Positions 27,703-35,490 of a DNA stretch of 64,000 nt are shown piece by piece. Each line of letters starts with the position of its first letter. The stretch's first letter is position 1. Below the pieces are notes generated by a model. It saw only the letters and a program-made list of their open reading frames with translations, was not told where the DNA came from and made no database searches. Where the stretch lies: the NCBI RefSeq assembly GCF_021390715.1, contig NZ_JAJGWT010000002.1, positions 124,001 to 188,000 on the forward strand, read 5' to 3'. The translations under genes were made by a program, and so were the position numbers. Source of the DNA: Tenacibaculum piscium (GTDB lineage: Bacteria > Bacteroidota > Bacteroidia > Flavobacteriales > Flavobacteriaceae).

Positions 27703-28473
27703 ATGAAATATTTTGTTCTAATTACCCTATTTTGTATCAGTATTACTTCGTGTAAATCAAGCAAAAATAGTATCGAAAATACCAATGCTATTAAGGAAAT
27801 GTCCGCACGTAACGTAGCTAAAAAACATATCCAAGCAAACTTTAAACAAAAAACAGTAGACGCACACTTAAAAATAAAATATACAAACCCAACAGAAAAA
27901 ATAGCATTCTCCGTACGTATGAAAATAGAAAAAGGAGAAACTATCTGGCTCAAAGGAACCAAATTTATTACCGTATTTAAAGCTAAAATCACCCAAAATA
28001 AAATACAGTTTTATTCGCCTTTATATAAAAATTATTTTGATGGAGATTTTAAAATGCTACAAAAAATACTAGGAACAACCCTTAATTTCAACCAATTACA
28101 AAATATGTTGCTCGGACAATCGGTATTGAATGTTAGAGATAATCGACAAAATATTGCCATTCATAATAACGCATATCAACTATCCCCTAGAAAACAAGCC
28201 GAACTTTTTGATATTTTTTTTCAAATCAATCCGAAACACTATAAATTAAACAAACAATCCATTGTAAACACCTCCAAAAAACAACGATTAGATATTTCAT
28301 ATCCAAAGTATTACAATGAAAAAGGCGTGTTATTTCCTCAACAAATTTACATACACACCAAAGAACCTAAAAAGTTTACCAATATTGATATCATTACCAA
28401 ATCAGTAGCCTTTAACACCAACATAAATATTGATTTTAAAATACCAAAAGGCTATAAAGAAATTAAATTATAA
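27703..28473 (+). CDS. DUF4292 lipoprotein
   Basis: 256 residues with a lipoprotein signal (ISITSCKSSKNS, Cys at about residue 17). The mature part resembles the Bacteroidota DUF4292 family (from memory), and its alternating pattern (VDAHLKIKYTNPTEKIAFSVRMKIEKGETIWLKG) suggests a LolA/LolB-like beta sheet that could hold lipids. It ends 1 bp into the ATG of the EnvC-like gene (ATAATG overlap), which indicates coupled translation. Upstream 58-bp gap contains the tandem words AACGCTACTATAACGCTATCGTAA, also seen in part near nrdA. Role unknown; outer-membrane lipoprotein or lipid handling is inference. Confidence 0.7.
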   Translation: MKYFVLITLFCISITSCKSSKNSIENTNAIKEMSARNVAKKHIQANFKQKTVDAHLKIKYTNPTEKIAFSVRMKIEKGETIWLKGTKFITVFKAKITQNKIQFYSPLYKNYFDGDFKMLQKILGTTLNFNQLQNMLLGQSVLNVRDNRQNIAIHNNAYQLSPRKQAELFDIFFQINPKHYKLNKQSIVNTSKKQRLDISYPKYYNEKGVLFPQQIYIHTKEPKKFTNIDIITKSVAFNTNINIDFKIPKGYKEIKL

Positions 28474-29936
28474 TGAAAAATATCGCCGTATATCTTTGCT
28501 TTTTCTACTATTTCTTTACAAATTTTAATGCCTTTTCTCAAGAAATAAAATCTCTTGAAGAAAAACATCAAAAACTTAAAAATGAAATCAAACAAATTAA
28601 TAACCTGCTCTTTGAAACAAAAAAAGAAAAAGGAAACGCACTAGAAGATTTAAAAGATTTAACTCAAAAAATTGATACTAGAGCCGAATTAATCGAAATC
28701 ATTGAGCTAGAAGCACGTAAAATTTCAACAGAAATAACAGAAAATCAACAGAAAATAAAAAAATACAAGCGACAACTCAATAATTTAAAAAAAGAATATG
28801 CCGATATGGTCGTGAAAACCTATAAAAGCAAATCACAACAAAGTAAAACCATGTTTTTATTATCGTCTAAAAGCTTTCACCAAGCCTATAAAAGACTCAA
28901 ATACATGCAACAATACAATGAATATCGAAAAAAACAAGGGAAAGTAATTATCGAAAAAACAACCGAAATTCAAGAAATTAACAAGACCCTAGCCCTTCAG
29001 AAAAAAGCAAAAGAAATACTTATTTCTGATGAAAAACTACAAAAAGAAACCATCGAAACTGATAAAGAAAATCAAGAAATCTTAATCACCAAAATTAAAA
29101 AAGAAGAAAAAAAATACAAAACAGTATTACTCGATAAAATAAAAGAAGAAAAAGAAATTACAGCACGTATCGATAAATTAATTAGAAAAGCAATCGCAAA
29201 AGCAAATGAAAAAAAGAGAGCCGAAGAAAAAGCAAGAGAAAAAGCACGCAAAAAAGAACGCCAACTAAAAAGAGAAAAAGAAAGAAAAATAGCAATCGAA
29301 AAAGCCAGAAAAAAAGCCAACGAAATTGAAAATGAAAAAGAAAGAGCTATTGCAATCATAAAAGCAAAAGAACTTGCCGAGAAAAAAAGAAAAGAAATCG
29401 ACAAAGAAATTGCCAACGAAAAAGCCAAAGAAAAAGAAAAACAAAAATTAATCGCCAAAGAAAAAGCAAACAATAAAGAACCCAACAATACCTTCGTTTT
29501 AGATGATGATGAAAAAGAATTGTTACTTGAGTTTGAACAAAATAAAGGAAATTTACCCTGGCCAGTACAAGGAATTATTACCCGAAAATACGGCGTACAA
29601 CCACATCCAACATTTTCTGGAATTAATATTAATAGCCCAGGATTACACATTGCCGCAAAACAAAATGCCGATGCTAAAAGTATTTTTAATGGCAAAATCC
29701 TTGCGCTACAAACACAATCTGCAGGTAAAAAATCAGTGTTAGTTCAACATGGTAATTATATTTCTGCCTATAATAACCTCGAAAAAGTATACGTCAAAAA
29801 AGGCGACCGTGTAAAAACAGGCGATAAAATTGGTAAAATTTTTACCGATAAAATTTCAGGGAAAACAAAGTTGCTTTTTGTACTATTTAAAAATACCGAT
29901 AAACTAAATCCTGCAAAATGGATTCGTACACATTAA
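28473..29936 (+). CDS. EnvC-like murein hydrolase activator (degenerate M23 domain)
   Basis: 487-residue exported protein. After a signal peptide (YLCFFYYFFTNFNAFSQ) come long coiled coils (residues 23-215) and a highly charged Lys/Glu/Ala stretch (about 220-335). The C-terminal 115 residues have the LytM/M23 fold (LPWPVQGIITRKYGVQPHPTFSG...), but the zinc-ligand motifs are broken: the HxxxD position reads GININS, with Asn where Asp is expected, and the HxH position reads HGNYISAYNNL, with Asn for the second His. This matches the EnvC/NlpD type that activates amidases at the division septum instead of cutting peptidoglycan itself. It overlaps the end of the DUF4292 gene. Confidence 0.8.
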   Translation: MKNIAVYLCFFYYFFTNFNAFSQEIKSLEEKHQKLKNEIKQINNLLFETKKEKGNALEDLKDLTQKIDTRAELIEIIELEARKISTEITENQQKIKKYKRQLNNLKKEYADMVVKTYKSKSQQSKTMFLLSSKSFHQAYKRLKYMQQYNEYRKKQGKVIIEKTTEIQEINKTLALQKKAKEILISDEKLQKETIETDKENQEILITKIKKEEKKYKTVLLDKIKEEKEITARIDKLIRKAIAKANEKKRAEEKAREKARKKERQLKREKERKIAIEKARKKANEIENEKERAIAIIKAKELAEKKRKEIDKEIANEKAKEKEKQKLIAKEKANNKEPNNTFVLDDDEKELLLEFEQNKGNLPWPVQGIITRKYGVQPHPTFSGININSPGLHIAAKQNADAKSIFNGKILALQTQSAGKKSVLVQHGNYISAYNNLEKVYVKKGDRVKTGDKIGKIFTDKISGKTKLLFVLFKNTDKLNPAKWIRTH

Positions 29937-29946
29937 CCAAAAAAAT

Positions 29947-30993
29947 ATGAAAAATTCTGCAAATCTTATCATCATTATTGTTTTCATTATTGCCGCTCTA
30001 GTGATTGGTAAAGGAATCCTTATTCCATTCATTTTTGCCCTGATTTTTTGGTTTCTAACACGTGAAATTCGTAAAACAATTTATAAAATACCCTTTGCTA
30101 AAAAATTTATTCCCATTTGGTTAAGTAATATTTTAGTCTTTACCATGATTATTATTAGTTTTAGTTTTATATCAGAAATTATAACCAATAGTATTATGAA
30201 TTTATCAAGTTCGTACTCAAAATATGAACCCAATATTGATGTGGTTATCAAAAATTTAAACAACTATTTTCATATTGATATTGTAAAATCAGCCAAAACA
30301 ATTTTTGGCGATTTTAATTACGGAGCCGTATTAGCAGAAACAGCCAATGCTATTAGCGGATTATTAGGCGATACTTTTATGATTATCATTTATGCGTTGT
30401 TCATGTTTTTAGAAGAAAGTAGCCTACAAAAAAAGCTTGCTAAAATTTTTTATACGAATGAAACAGATACTGAAAATAAAAATGAAAATATGCATCGAAT
30501 GTTATCAAAAATTGAATTTTCAATTTCAAATTATCTTCGATTAAAAACCTATGTAAGCCTACTTACAGGAATTTTAAGTTATAGTATTCTGCTAATTGTT
30601 GGTATTGATAGCGCACCTTTTTGGGCTTTTTTAATCTTTTTATTAAACTATATTCCGACCATTGGTTCTTTAATTGCAACTGTTTTTCCAGCTATTTTTA
30701 GCTTAATTCAATTTGGAGAATTCACTCCTTTCTTAGTAGTATTGATAGCCGTAGGAGCTGTTCAAGTAATTGTTGGAAATATTATTGAACCTAAAGTTTT
30801 TGGTAAATCACTGAATTTAAGTCCACTTGTAACGATATTATCGCTGGCAATTTGGGGGAAAATTTGGGGCATTACAGGCATGATTTTAAGTGTACCGATT
30901 ACCGTAATTATGATTATTATTTTCTCTCAATTTGAAAAAACAAAATCAGTTGCCGTCCTTTTATCTGAAAATGGTGAAATTGATAAAATTTAA
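29947..30993 (+). CDS. AI-2E family permease
   Basis: 348-residue integral membrane protein. Hydrophobic segments are found near residues 5-20, 22-38, 58-78, 145-160 and in a dense cluster at 205-340, with the family-typical proline/glycine pattern NYIPTIGSLIATVFPAIF and the later motif EPKVFGKSLNLSPLVTILSLAIWG. The family was named for AI-2 export but members also act as ion antiporters or of unknown substrate, so the substrate should not be assumed. It starts 11 bp after the EnvC-like gene and has a terminator after it, so it is probably the last gene of the envelope operon. Confidence 0.85.
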   Translation: MKNSANLIIIIVFIIAALVIGKGILIPFIFALIFWFLTREIRKTIYKIPFAKKFIPIWLSNILVFTMIIISFSFISEIITNSIMNLSSSYSKYEPNIDVVIKNLNNYFHIDIVKSAKTIFGDFNYGAVLAETANAISGLLGDTFMIIIYALFMFLEESSLQKKLAKIFYTNETDTENKNENMHRMLSKIEFSISNYLRLKTYVSLLTGILSYSILLIVGIDSAPFWAFLIFLLNYIPTIGSLIATVFPAIFSLIQFGEFTPFLVVLIAVGAVQVIVGNIIEPKVFGKSLNLSPLVTILSLAIWGKIWGITGMILSVPITVIMIIIFSQFEKTKSVAVLLSENGEIDKI

Positions 30994-31020
30994 ACAGAAT
31001 ATCAGAAGTTATAAAAATAG

Positions 31021-31056
31021 AAAAAACGATTGCTTTTAAGAACAATCGTTTTTTTA
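31021..31056. terminator. Bidirectional terminator after the AI-2E permease gene
   Basis: Arms AAAAAACGATTG and CAATCGTTTTTTT around an 11-nt loop; lies between convergent genes. Confidence 0.85.
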
Positions 31057-31090
31057 TAAATTTATGTAAAATAAAGCTGTGATTACTTAG

Positions 31091-31621
31091 TTATTTTTCT
31101 TCTTCTTTTCCTAAGAAAACAGCTTTTAATTCTGTAGCTTCTTTTGGGTCTAATTTTCCTGCCAATACCAAACTTAATTCCTTTCTACGCAAAGCACCAT
31201 CGTAGCGTTTTTTCTCTAATTCAGTTTCTGGAACTATTTGTGCAACGGGTACAGGTCTTCCTGTTTCATCGACTGCGACAAAGGTATAAATTCCTTCATT
31301 TACTTTCGTTTTTACACCAGATTGACGGTCTTCCGTCCAAACATCTACATAAATTTCCATAGATGAATTAAAAGCTCTTGATACTTTTGCTTCCACCGTA
31401 ACAACACTTCCCACAGGCACTGCTTTTGAAAAAGCAACATGATTCACCGAAGCCGTAACCACAATTCTTCGAGAATGACGGCGTGCCGCAATGCTACAAG
31501 CTCTGTCCATACGGGCTAATAATTCACCTCCAAAAAGGTTGTCTAAATAATTAGTTTCCCCTGGTAAAACAAGGTCCGTTAGTACGGTTAATGATTCTAT
31601 AGGTGTTTTAGCTGTCATCAA
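31091..31621 (-). CDS. Acyl-CoA thioesterase, hotdog fold
   Basis: 176 residues with the acyl-CoA hydrolase hotdog domain. The core motif ETNYLDNLFGGELLARMDRACSIAARRHS (read as NYLDNLFGGELL then MDRACSIAA) contains the GG turn and long central helix with the catalytic Asp typical of YciA/BFIT-type enzymes, followed by VTASVNHVAFSKAVPVGSVV. It releases free fatty acids from acyl-CoAs in the cytoplasm. A -7 box lies 22 bp upstream. Two ATG codons are at the start, so either may be used. Confidence 0.88.
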   Translation of the reverse strand: MMTAKTPIESLTVLTDLVLPGETNYLDNLFGGELLARMDRACSIAARRHSRRIVVTASVNHVAFSKAVPVGSVVTVEAKVSRAFNSSMEIYVDVWTEDRQSGVKTKVNEGIYTFVAVDETGRPVPVAQIVPETELEKKRYDGALRRKELSLVLAGKLDPKEATELKAVFLGKEEEK

Positions 31622-31643
31622 TTAAATCGATTAAATTTTAATG

Positions 31644-31651
31644 CAAATATA
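31644..31651 (-). promoter_or_regulatory. -7 box for the thioesterase gene
   Basis: On the minus strand TATATTTG, exact match to TAnnTTTG, 22 bp before the start codon. Confidence 0.5.
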
Positions 31652-31771
31652 CATAAAGCTAAAAAGCAAGTGCTTTTAATTTTGATTATTTATAGCCGAT
31701 TATAACTTGTCAGGAAGTATTGCCAATCGTATTTTTGCTTTTTTATATTTTGATATTCAAACAATTGCCCT

Positions 31772-32875
31772 ATGAAATCCGAAGAAATTTTAGCCATTTT
31801 AAGACTACAAGCCACCAAAAATGTAGGTGATATTATCGCTAAAAAATTAATTGCCAGTACAGGAAATGTCGAACAAATATTCAAAGAAAAAGCAAGCACA
31901 CTTCAAAAAATAAATGGCATCGGCAATCATGTAATACAACAACTTTTAAATCCTGAAAATATAAAAAAAGCAACCGAAGAATTTGAATATATCCAAAAAA
32001 ATAACATTCAATTTTCTTATTTTTTAGAGGCTGAGTATCCGCAGAATTTAAAAAACTGTATTGATGCCCCTATCCTATTTTTTAAAGATGGAACTATTAA
32101 TTTAAATAGTCAAAAAATAATATCGATTGTTGGAACAAGGAAAATAACCACCTATGGACGTGATTTCTGTCATCAATTAATCGAAGAATTAGCCAGCCAT
32201 AATCCGATAATTGTAAGTGGTTTTGCTTACGGTGTCGATATTTGTGCGCATAAATCGGCTATCAAAAATAATCTGCAAACCATTGCCGTTTTAGCACACG
32301 GTTTAGAACGAATATATCCACAAACACATAAACAATATTGTGCTGAAGTCACCCAAAATGGCGGATTTATTACCGAATTTTGGCACCAAGAAGCTCCATT
32401 ACGTGAAAATTTTTTAAAACGAAATCGGATTGTTGCAGGCATCTCCAAAGCAACGATTGTTATTGAATCTGCCGAAAAAGGAGGCTCGCTAGTAACCGCC
32501 GATATTGCCAATTCCTATAATCGAGATGTTTTTGCGCTGCCAGGTAGAACAACCGATGTATACAGTAAAGGCTGTAATAATCTAATCAAAAATAACCAAG
32601 CACATTTATTAAATACCCCCAAAGATATCATCAAAATGCTCAATTGGGATGTGCCAACAACTATACAAAAAATACCAATTCAAAAAGAATTATTTATAAA
32701 CCTAACCAATGAAGAACAAAAAATTTATGATTTCTTACATCAAAATGGCAAACAATTATTCGATGTAATTGCCTATAAATGTGAAATTCCTGTATATAAA
32801 TTATCATCATTAGTACTGCAAATGGAACTCAAAGGAATTCTCAAACCTTTACCTGGGAAACTCTTTGAAGTTTAG
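31772..32875 (+). CDS. dprA: DNA processing protein A
   Basis: 367-residue protein that loads RecA on incoming single-stranded DNA in natural transformation. An N-terminal SAM/helix-hairpin-helix part (residues 1-75, with KINGIGNHVIQQLL) precedes the Rossmann-like DprA core: SIVGTRKITTYGRDF (about residue 112), IIVSGFAYGVDICAHKSA (about 147), GLERIYPQTHKQYC (about 177) and KRNRIVAGISKATIVIES. The C-terminal 60 residues look like a winged-helix DML1-type domain. Length and order are canonical. Whether the strain is naturally competent cannot be told from this gene alone. Confidence 0.95.
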   Translation: MKSEEILAILRLQATKNVGDIIAKKLIASTGNVEQIFKEKASTLQKINGIGNHVIQQLLNPENIKKATEEFEYIQKNNIQFSYFLEAEYPQNLKNCIDAPILFFKDGTINLNSQKIISIVGTRKITTYGRDFCHQLIEELASHNPIIVSGFAYGVDICAHKSAIKNNLQTIAVLAHGLERIYPQTHKQYCAEVTQNGGFITEFWHQEAPLRENFLKRNRIVAGISKATIVIESAEKGGSLVTADIANSYNRDVFALPGRTTDVYSKGCNNLIKNNQAHLLNTPKDIIKMLNWDVPTTIQKIPIQKELFINLTNEEQKIYDFLHQNGKQLFDVIAYKCEIPVYKLSSLVLQMELKGILKPLPGKLFEV

Positions 32876-32916
32876 TATCTTTAAAAAATTGACGCAAGAA
32901 AATTGACGTAAGAAAA

Positions 32917-34002
32917 ATGACACAAGAAAAATTAATATCCCAAAGGAAACCAGCATATCCTGTTACCAAAAAATTAGCACTTTATTTAAAAAAACACAAT
33001 CGCACTATTCAAATACCCATATTTTATGACGATTTATTGCGATATCAAGGCGCAATTACGGTCTATGATAAAAATGATAAAGATACCTTATGGGTCCGCG
33101 TTTATTACAATGAATTCGAACGAGAAGAAATCGATTTTAGCTTAAAAAAAATATATAATATTTTACATTCAAATGGTTCTGATGCTAGTATTCAACACTT
33201 AAATGTTGATGCGGTAGACTTCTGTACCTTCGGAAATTCACAACCTTTTAGAGTGAAAGTTCGTAATATTTTAAATGATAATTACACCTATTTTTACGTT
33301 AAAAAAACCGATGCTTCTCGTATTTATGGACTCGAATTAGAAGATATTTTATCACCTTATAACTTAAATTTTTTGGTGTATAAAGACACCTTAATTGAAG
33401 AACATATTTCAGGGATTCCTGGAGATGTTTTTATTAATGATTATTTAGAGGATTGTATTGATATTGAAAAAGCACAAATAGCCAAAGAATTTGTGAAGTT
33501 TAACGAACGCTGTATGATTCGTTTATTAGGTGATATGCGTTCGTATAATTACGTGGTCGTTCCTACGCACGATTTTGAAAATGTCATCTATAAAATTAGA
33601 CCCATCGATTTTGATCAGCAATGTTATGAAGGAAAATTTAAAGTGTATTATCCACAATTTTTTAAAGAAAATTTAAAATTTGTGCAATTAGTCGCCCAAA
33701 AATTAACCTCAGATTCTATTGAACAATATCAATTGGAAGAACGCTCAATTGTAGCTAAACGTATTTTAGGATCTCGTTCTCGCTTAAACAGATTGCTTGC
33801 TGCGATGAAATCTGACACTATTTCTATTCCGAAGAATATCGAAAAATTAAAAGCTGAAATTTTTGATTTTACAGGTGATATCAATTTTAGAGATAGCGAC
33901 GGAATGGGCGAAATATTATACAATGCACTAACCTTTGTCCGCCGAAACTACGAAGATGTTACGATGAAAAGTATCATACAACAACAACAAAAAGGGTATT
34001 AG
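32917..34002 (+). CDS. Unknown protein with kinase-like catalytic motifs
   Basis: 361-residue soluble protein that I do not recognise as a named family. Residues 1-170 include a region (TDASRIYGLELEDILSPYNL) with mixed helix/strand character. From about residue 195 it reads FVKFNERCMIRLLGDMRSYNYVVVP and then KIRPIDFDQQCYEG. The words GDMRSYNYVV and IDFDQ have the order and spacing of the catalytic loop (HxDxxxxN) and metal-binding Asp (DFG or IDFD) of aminoglycoside/protein-kinase-like folds. The catalytic Asp is kept but the preceding His is not. A kinase-like fold is thus a hypothesis only. It follows dprA by 41 bp, possibly in one operon. Confidence 0.6.
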   Translation: MTQEKLISQRKPAYPVTKKLALYLKKHNRTIQIPIFYDDLLRYQGAITVYDKNDKDTLWVRVYYNEFEREEIDFSLKKIYNILHSNGSDASIQHLNVDAVDFCTFGNSQPFRVKVRNILNDNYTYFYVKKTDASRIYGLELEDILSPYNLNFLVYKDTLIEEHISGIPGDVFINDYLEDCIDIEKAQIAKEFVKFNERCMIRLLGDMRSYNYVVVPTHDFENVIYKIRPIDFDQQCYEGKFKVYYPQFFKENLKFVQLVAQKLTSDSIEQYQLEERSIVAKRILGSRSRLNRLLAAMKSDTISIPKNIEKLKAEIFDFTGDINFRDSDGMGEILYNALTFVRRNYEDVTMKSIIQQQQKGY

Positions 34003-34008
34003 GTTTTT

Positions 34009-34054
34009 TAGCGCTTGTTTAAATTTTTTTTAAGTAAAATTTAAACAGGCGCTA
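34009..34054. terminator. Long hairpin after the unknown gene
   Basis: Arms beginning TAGCGC and ending GCGCTA with TGTTTAAATTTT/AAAATTTAAACA inside, only a mismatch or two. Lies between convergent genes, 7 bp after the stop of the plus-strand gene. No long T-run at the right side, so termination efficiency is uncertain. Confidence 0.6.
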
Positions 34055-34069
34055 CCTATAATAAGGTTT

Positions 34070-34258
34070 TTATTTTTCAGAAGATTCCTTTAATAATTTA
34101 CATCGTTTTTTATATTTTCGGCATAAATAGAAAAAATAAATTGTTAGAAGTGGATGAATAATAACAAAAATCCAAATATTTGCAGGTTTATACCCTAATC
34201 CTGTTACATTTCCTACGTATTGTAAAATATCGACGCATATATCAAAGAGTTTGTTCAT
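34070..34258 (-). CDS. Small membrane protein of unknown function
   Basis: 62 residues with one clear membrane helix (NIWIFVIIHPLLTIYFFYLC, about residues 28-47), a basic segment after it (RKYKKRCKLLKE) and an amphipathic N-terminal part (FDICVDILQYVGNVTGLGYK). The orientation is probably C-terminus in the cytoplasm. Similar small proteins occur in Flavobacteriaceae as I remember them, but no function is known. It precedes the duplicated EamA fragment and is transcribed leftward. Confidence 0.6.
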   Translation of the reverse strand: MNKLFDICVDILQYVGNVTGLGYKPANIWIFVIIHPLLTIYFFYLCRKYKKRCKLLKESSEK

Positions 34259-34378
34259 AGTTTTTCTGATTCATTTTTTTTAATTTTTAAATTTACGCTT
34301 TCTTTAATTTTAAAACTAATTAGAACCTAAATTATGAGGATGTTAGCCTAAAAGTATCATACAAAAAAACTATTCCCC

Positions 34379-34546
34379 ATCACCTCCTACTCCTCACACT
34401 CTCAATAACCACCGTTGCTAAAATTAAAGAACCACCAATAAAAGTATTCCATGTTGGTATTTCATTTAAAAAGATAAATGCCAAAATAATCCCAAAAATA
34501 GGTTGTACGCTACTAATAATACTCGCTGTTGAAACCGTAAAAAACT
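34379..34546 (-). repeat. Duplicated 3' end of the EamA gene (left copy)
   Basis: 168 bp identical at every position to 35323-35490, the last 54 codons, stop codon and one further base of the EamA transporter gene. It has no start codon and no upstream coding part, so it is a silent gene fragment. Together with the right copy it flanks the higBA module as a direct repeat with a period of exactly 944 bp. Confidence 0.95.
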
Positions 34547-34550
34547 ATAT

Positions 34551-34563
34551 ACAATATTATTGT
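34551..34563. promoter_or_regulatory. Palindrome upstream of higB, possible operator
   Basis: ACAATA-T-TATTGT is a perfect palindrome with one central base, 47 bp before the -7 box of higB. HigA-type antitoxins commonly bind palindromes in their own promoter region, so it could be the operator; its position is somewhat far upstream. Binding is inference. Confidence 0.35.
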
Positions 34564-34609
34564 AAATAATAAAAAAGTACATGAAAATACCAAAACGGGA
34601 ACTTTTTAT

Positions 34610-34617
34610 TATATTTG
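34610..34617 (+). promoter_or_regulatory. -7 box of the higBA operon
   Basis: TATATTTG, exact match to TAnnTTTG. Its position rules out the in-frame TTG at 34615 as the toxin start and supports GTG at 34639. Confidence 0.55.
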
Positions 34618-34638
34618 CAGTATATAAAGAATAAATTT

Positions 34639-34932
34639 GTGAGAATAATATCAAGAAGAACACTACGAGAATTTTGGGAAAAACACGCTGATAGTGAACA
34701 ACAATTAAAAGCTTGGTATCGAGAAACAGAAAAAGCATCTTGGAAAAACATCAATGAATTAAAAATAGAATACCCAAGTGCTAGTGTTTTAAAAGACAAT
34801 AAAATAGTTTTCAATATTAAAGGAAATAATTATAGACTCATTGTTAAAATGAACTTTGAATTTCAAATATCTTGGATTCTATTTATTGGAACACATGCCG
34901 AATATGATAAAATTAATGCTAACAAATTATAA
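34639..34932 (+). CDS. higB: HigB family mRNA interferase toxin
   Basis: 97-residue toxin of a type II toxin-antitoxin pair. The GTG-started opening VRIISRRTLREFWEKH and the middle SEQQLKAWYRETEKASWKN are typical of the HigB group with a RelE-like fold that cuts mRNA in the ribosome. The basic residues near the N-terminus and the C-terminal IGTHAEYDKIN (with the usual FIGTHAEYD motif) are present, so it looks intact. The stop is 2 bp before the higA ATG. The toxin-first order is normal for higBA. Start chosen by homology and by the promoter at 34610. Confidence 0.9.
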   Translation: MRIISRRTLREFWEKHADSEQQLKAWYRETEKASWKNINELKIEYPSASVLKDNKIVFNIKGNNYRLIVKMNFEFQISWILFIGTHAEYDKINANKL

Positions 34933-34934
34933 TT

Positions 34935-35300
34935 ATGCAAATTAAACCGATAAAAAACGAAGCAGATTACCAAGAAGCTCTTCATAGACTTGAATTTATT
35001 TTTGATGCAAAAAAAGGAACAGAAAAAGGAGATGAACTTGAAATCCTTACCATTCTAATTGACAAATATGAAAATGAAAATTTTCCAATTGAAATGCCTG
35101 ACCCTATTGAAGCGATTAAATTCAGAATGGAGCAAATGGGAATGAAACAAAAAGACCTTGCAGAACTTCTTGGTTTTAAAAGTAGAGTAAGTGAAATTTT
35201 AAATAAAAAACGAAAACTGACTTTAAAAATGATTAGAAAAATAAGTGATTCATTGCATATTCCTACTGATGTTTTAATACAAGAATATGTTGCTGAATAA
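34935..35300 (+). CDS. higA: HigA family antitoxin
   Basis: 121-residue antitoxin. The N-terminal half (MQIKPIKNEADYQEALHRLE...) is the family-typical helical segment, and the C-terminal half is a Cro/CI-type helix-turn-helix (AIKFRMEQMGMKQKDLAELLGFKSRVSEILNKKRKLT, by its words MKQKDLAELLG and SRVSEILN), which binds DNA. It should neutralise HigB and repress the operon. It follows higB by 2 bp. The whole pair sits between two exact copies of the EamA gene end. Confidence 0.92.
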   Translation: MQIKPIKNEADYQEALHRLEFIFDAKKGTEKGDELEILTILIDKYENENFPIEMPDPIEAIKFRMEQMGMKQKDLAELLGFKSRVSEILNKKRKLTLKMIRKISDSLHIPTDVLIQEYVAE

Positions 35301-35322
35301 AATTTTATAAAACAACTTTTCA

Positions 35323-35490
35323 ATCACCTCCTACTCCTCACACTCTCAATAACCACCGTTGCTAAAATTAAAGAACCACCAATAAAAGTATTCCATGTTG
35401 GTATTTCATTTAAAAAGATAAATGCCAAAATAATCCCAAAAATAGGTTGTACGCTACTAATAATACTCGCTGTTGAAACCGTAAAAAACT
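35323..35490 (-). repeat. Duplicated 3' end of the EamA gene (right copy, in the intact gene)
   Basis: The right member of the 168-bp direct repeat. It is the functional end of the EamA gene, including stop codon TGA (complement of 35324-35326). Base-for-base identical to 34379-34546. Confidence 0.95.

Larger units (their letters stand above)
34547..35322. mobile_element. higBA insertion between direct repeats
   Basis: 776 bp that separate the two 168-bp repeats and hold nothing but the toxin-antitoxin genes and their control region. The unit repeat plus insert is 944 bp. No integrase, transposase or terminal inverted repeat is visible, so the mode of entry is unknown; recombination of a circle that carried the EamA end, or tandem duplication, would both yield this layout. 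Mobile origin is inference from the exact repeat. Confidence 0.6.

Noticed and set aside
29072..29695. 207-codon minus-strand frame opposite the EnvC-like gene
   Set aside because: It is the mirror of the Lys/Glu/Ala-rich coding strand, giving a Ser/Phe/Leu-rich nonsense protein; the plus-strand protein has clear domains.
32917..34002. HipA toxin kinase call for the unknown gene after dprA
   Set aside because: Only short kinase-like words are present, the catalytic-loop His is missing, and there is no HipB-like partner next to it.
34615..34638. TTG at 34615 as the higB start
   Set aside because: It overlaps the TATATTTG promoter box; GTG at 34639 matches the usual HigB N-terminus.
34466..34814. 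Minus-strand frames across the higB region
   Set aside because: They are antisense to higB and to the duplicated EamA end, with Phe/Tyr/Leu-rich composition and no motif.
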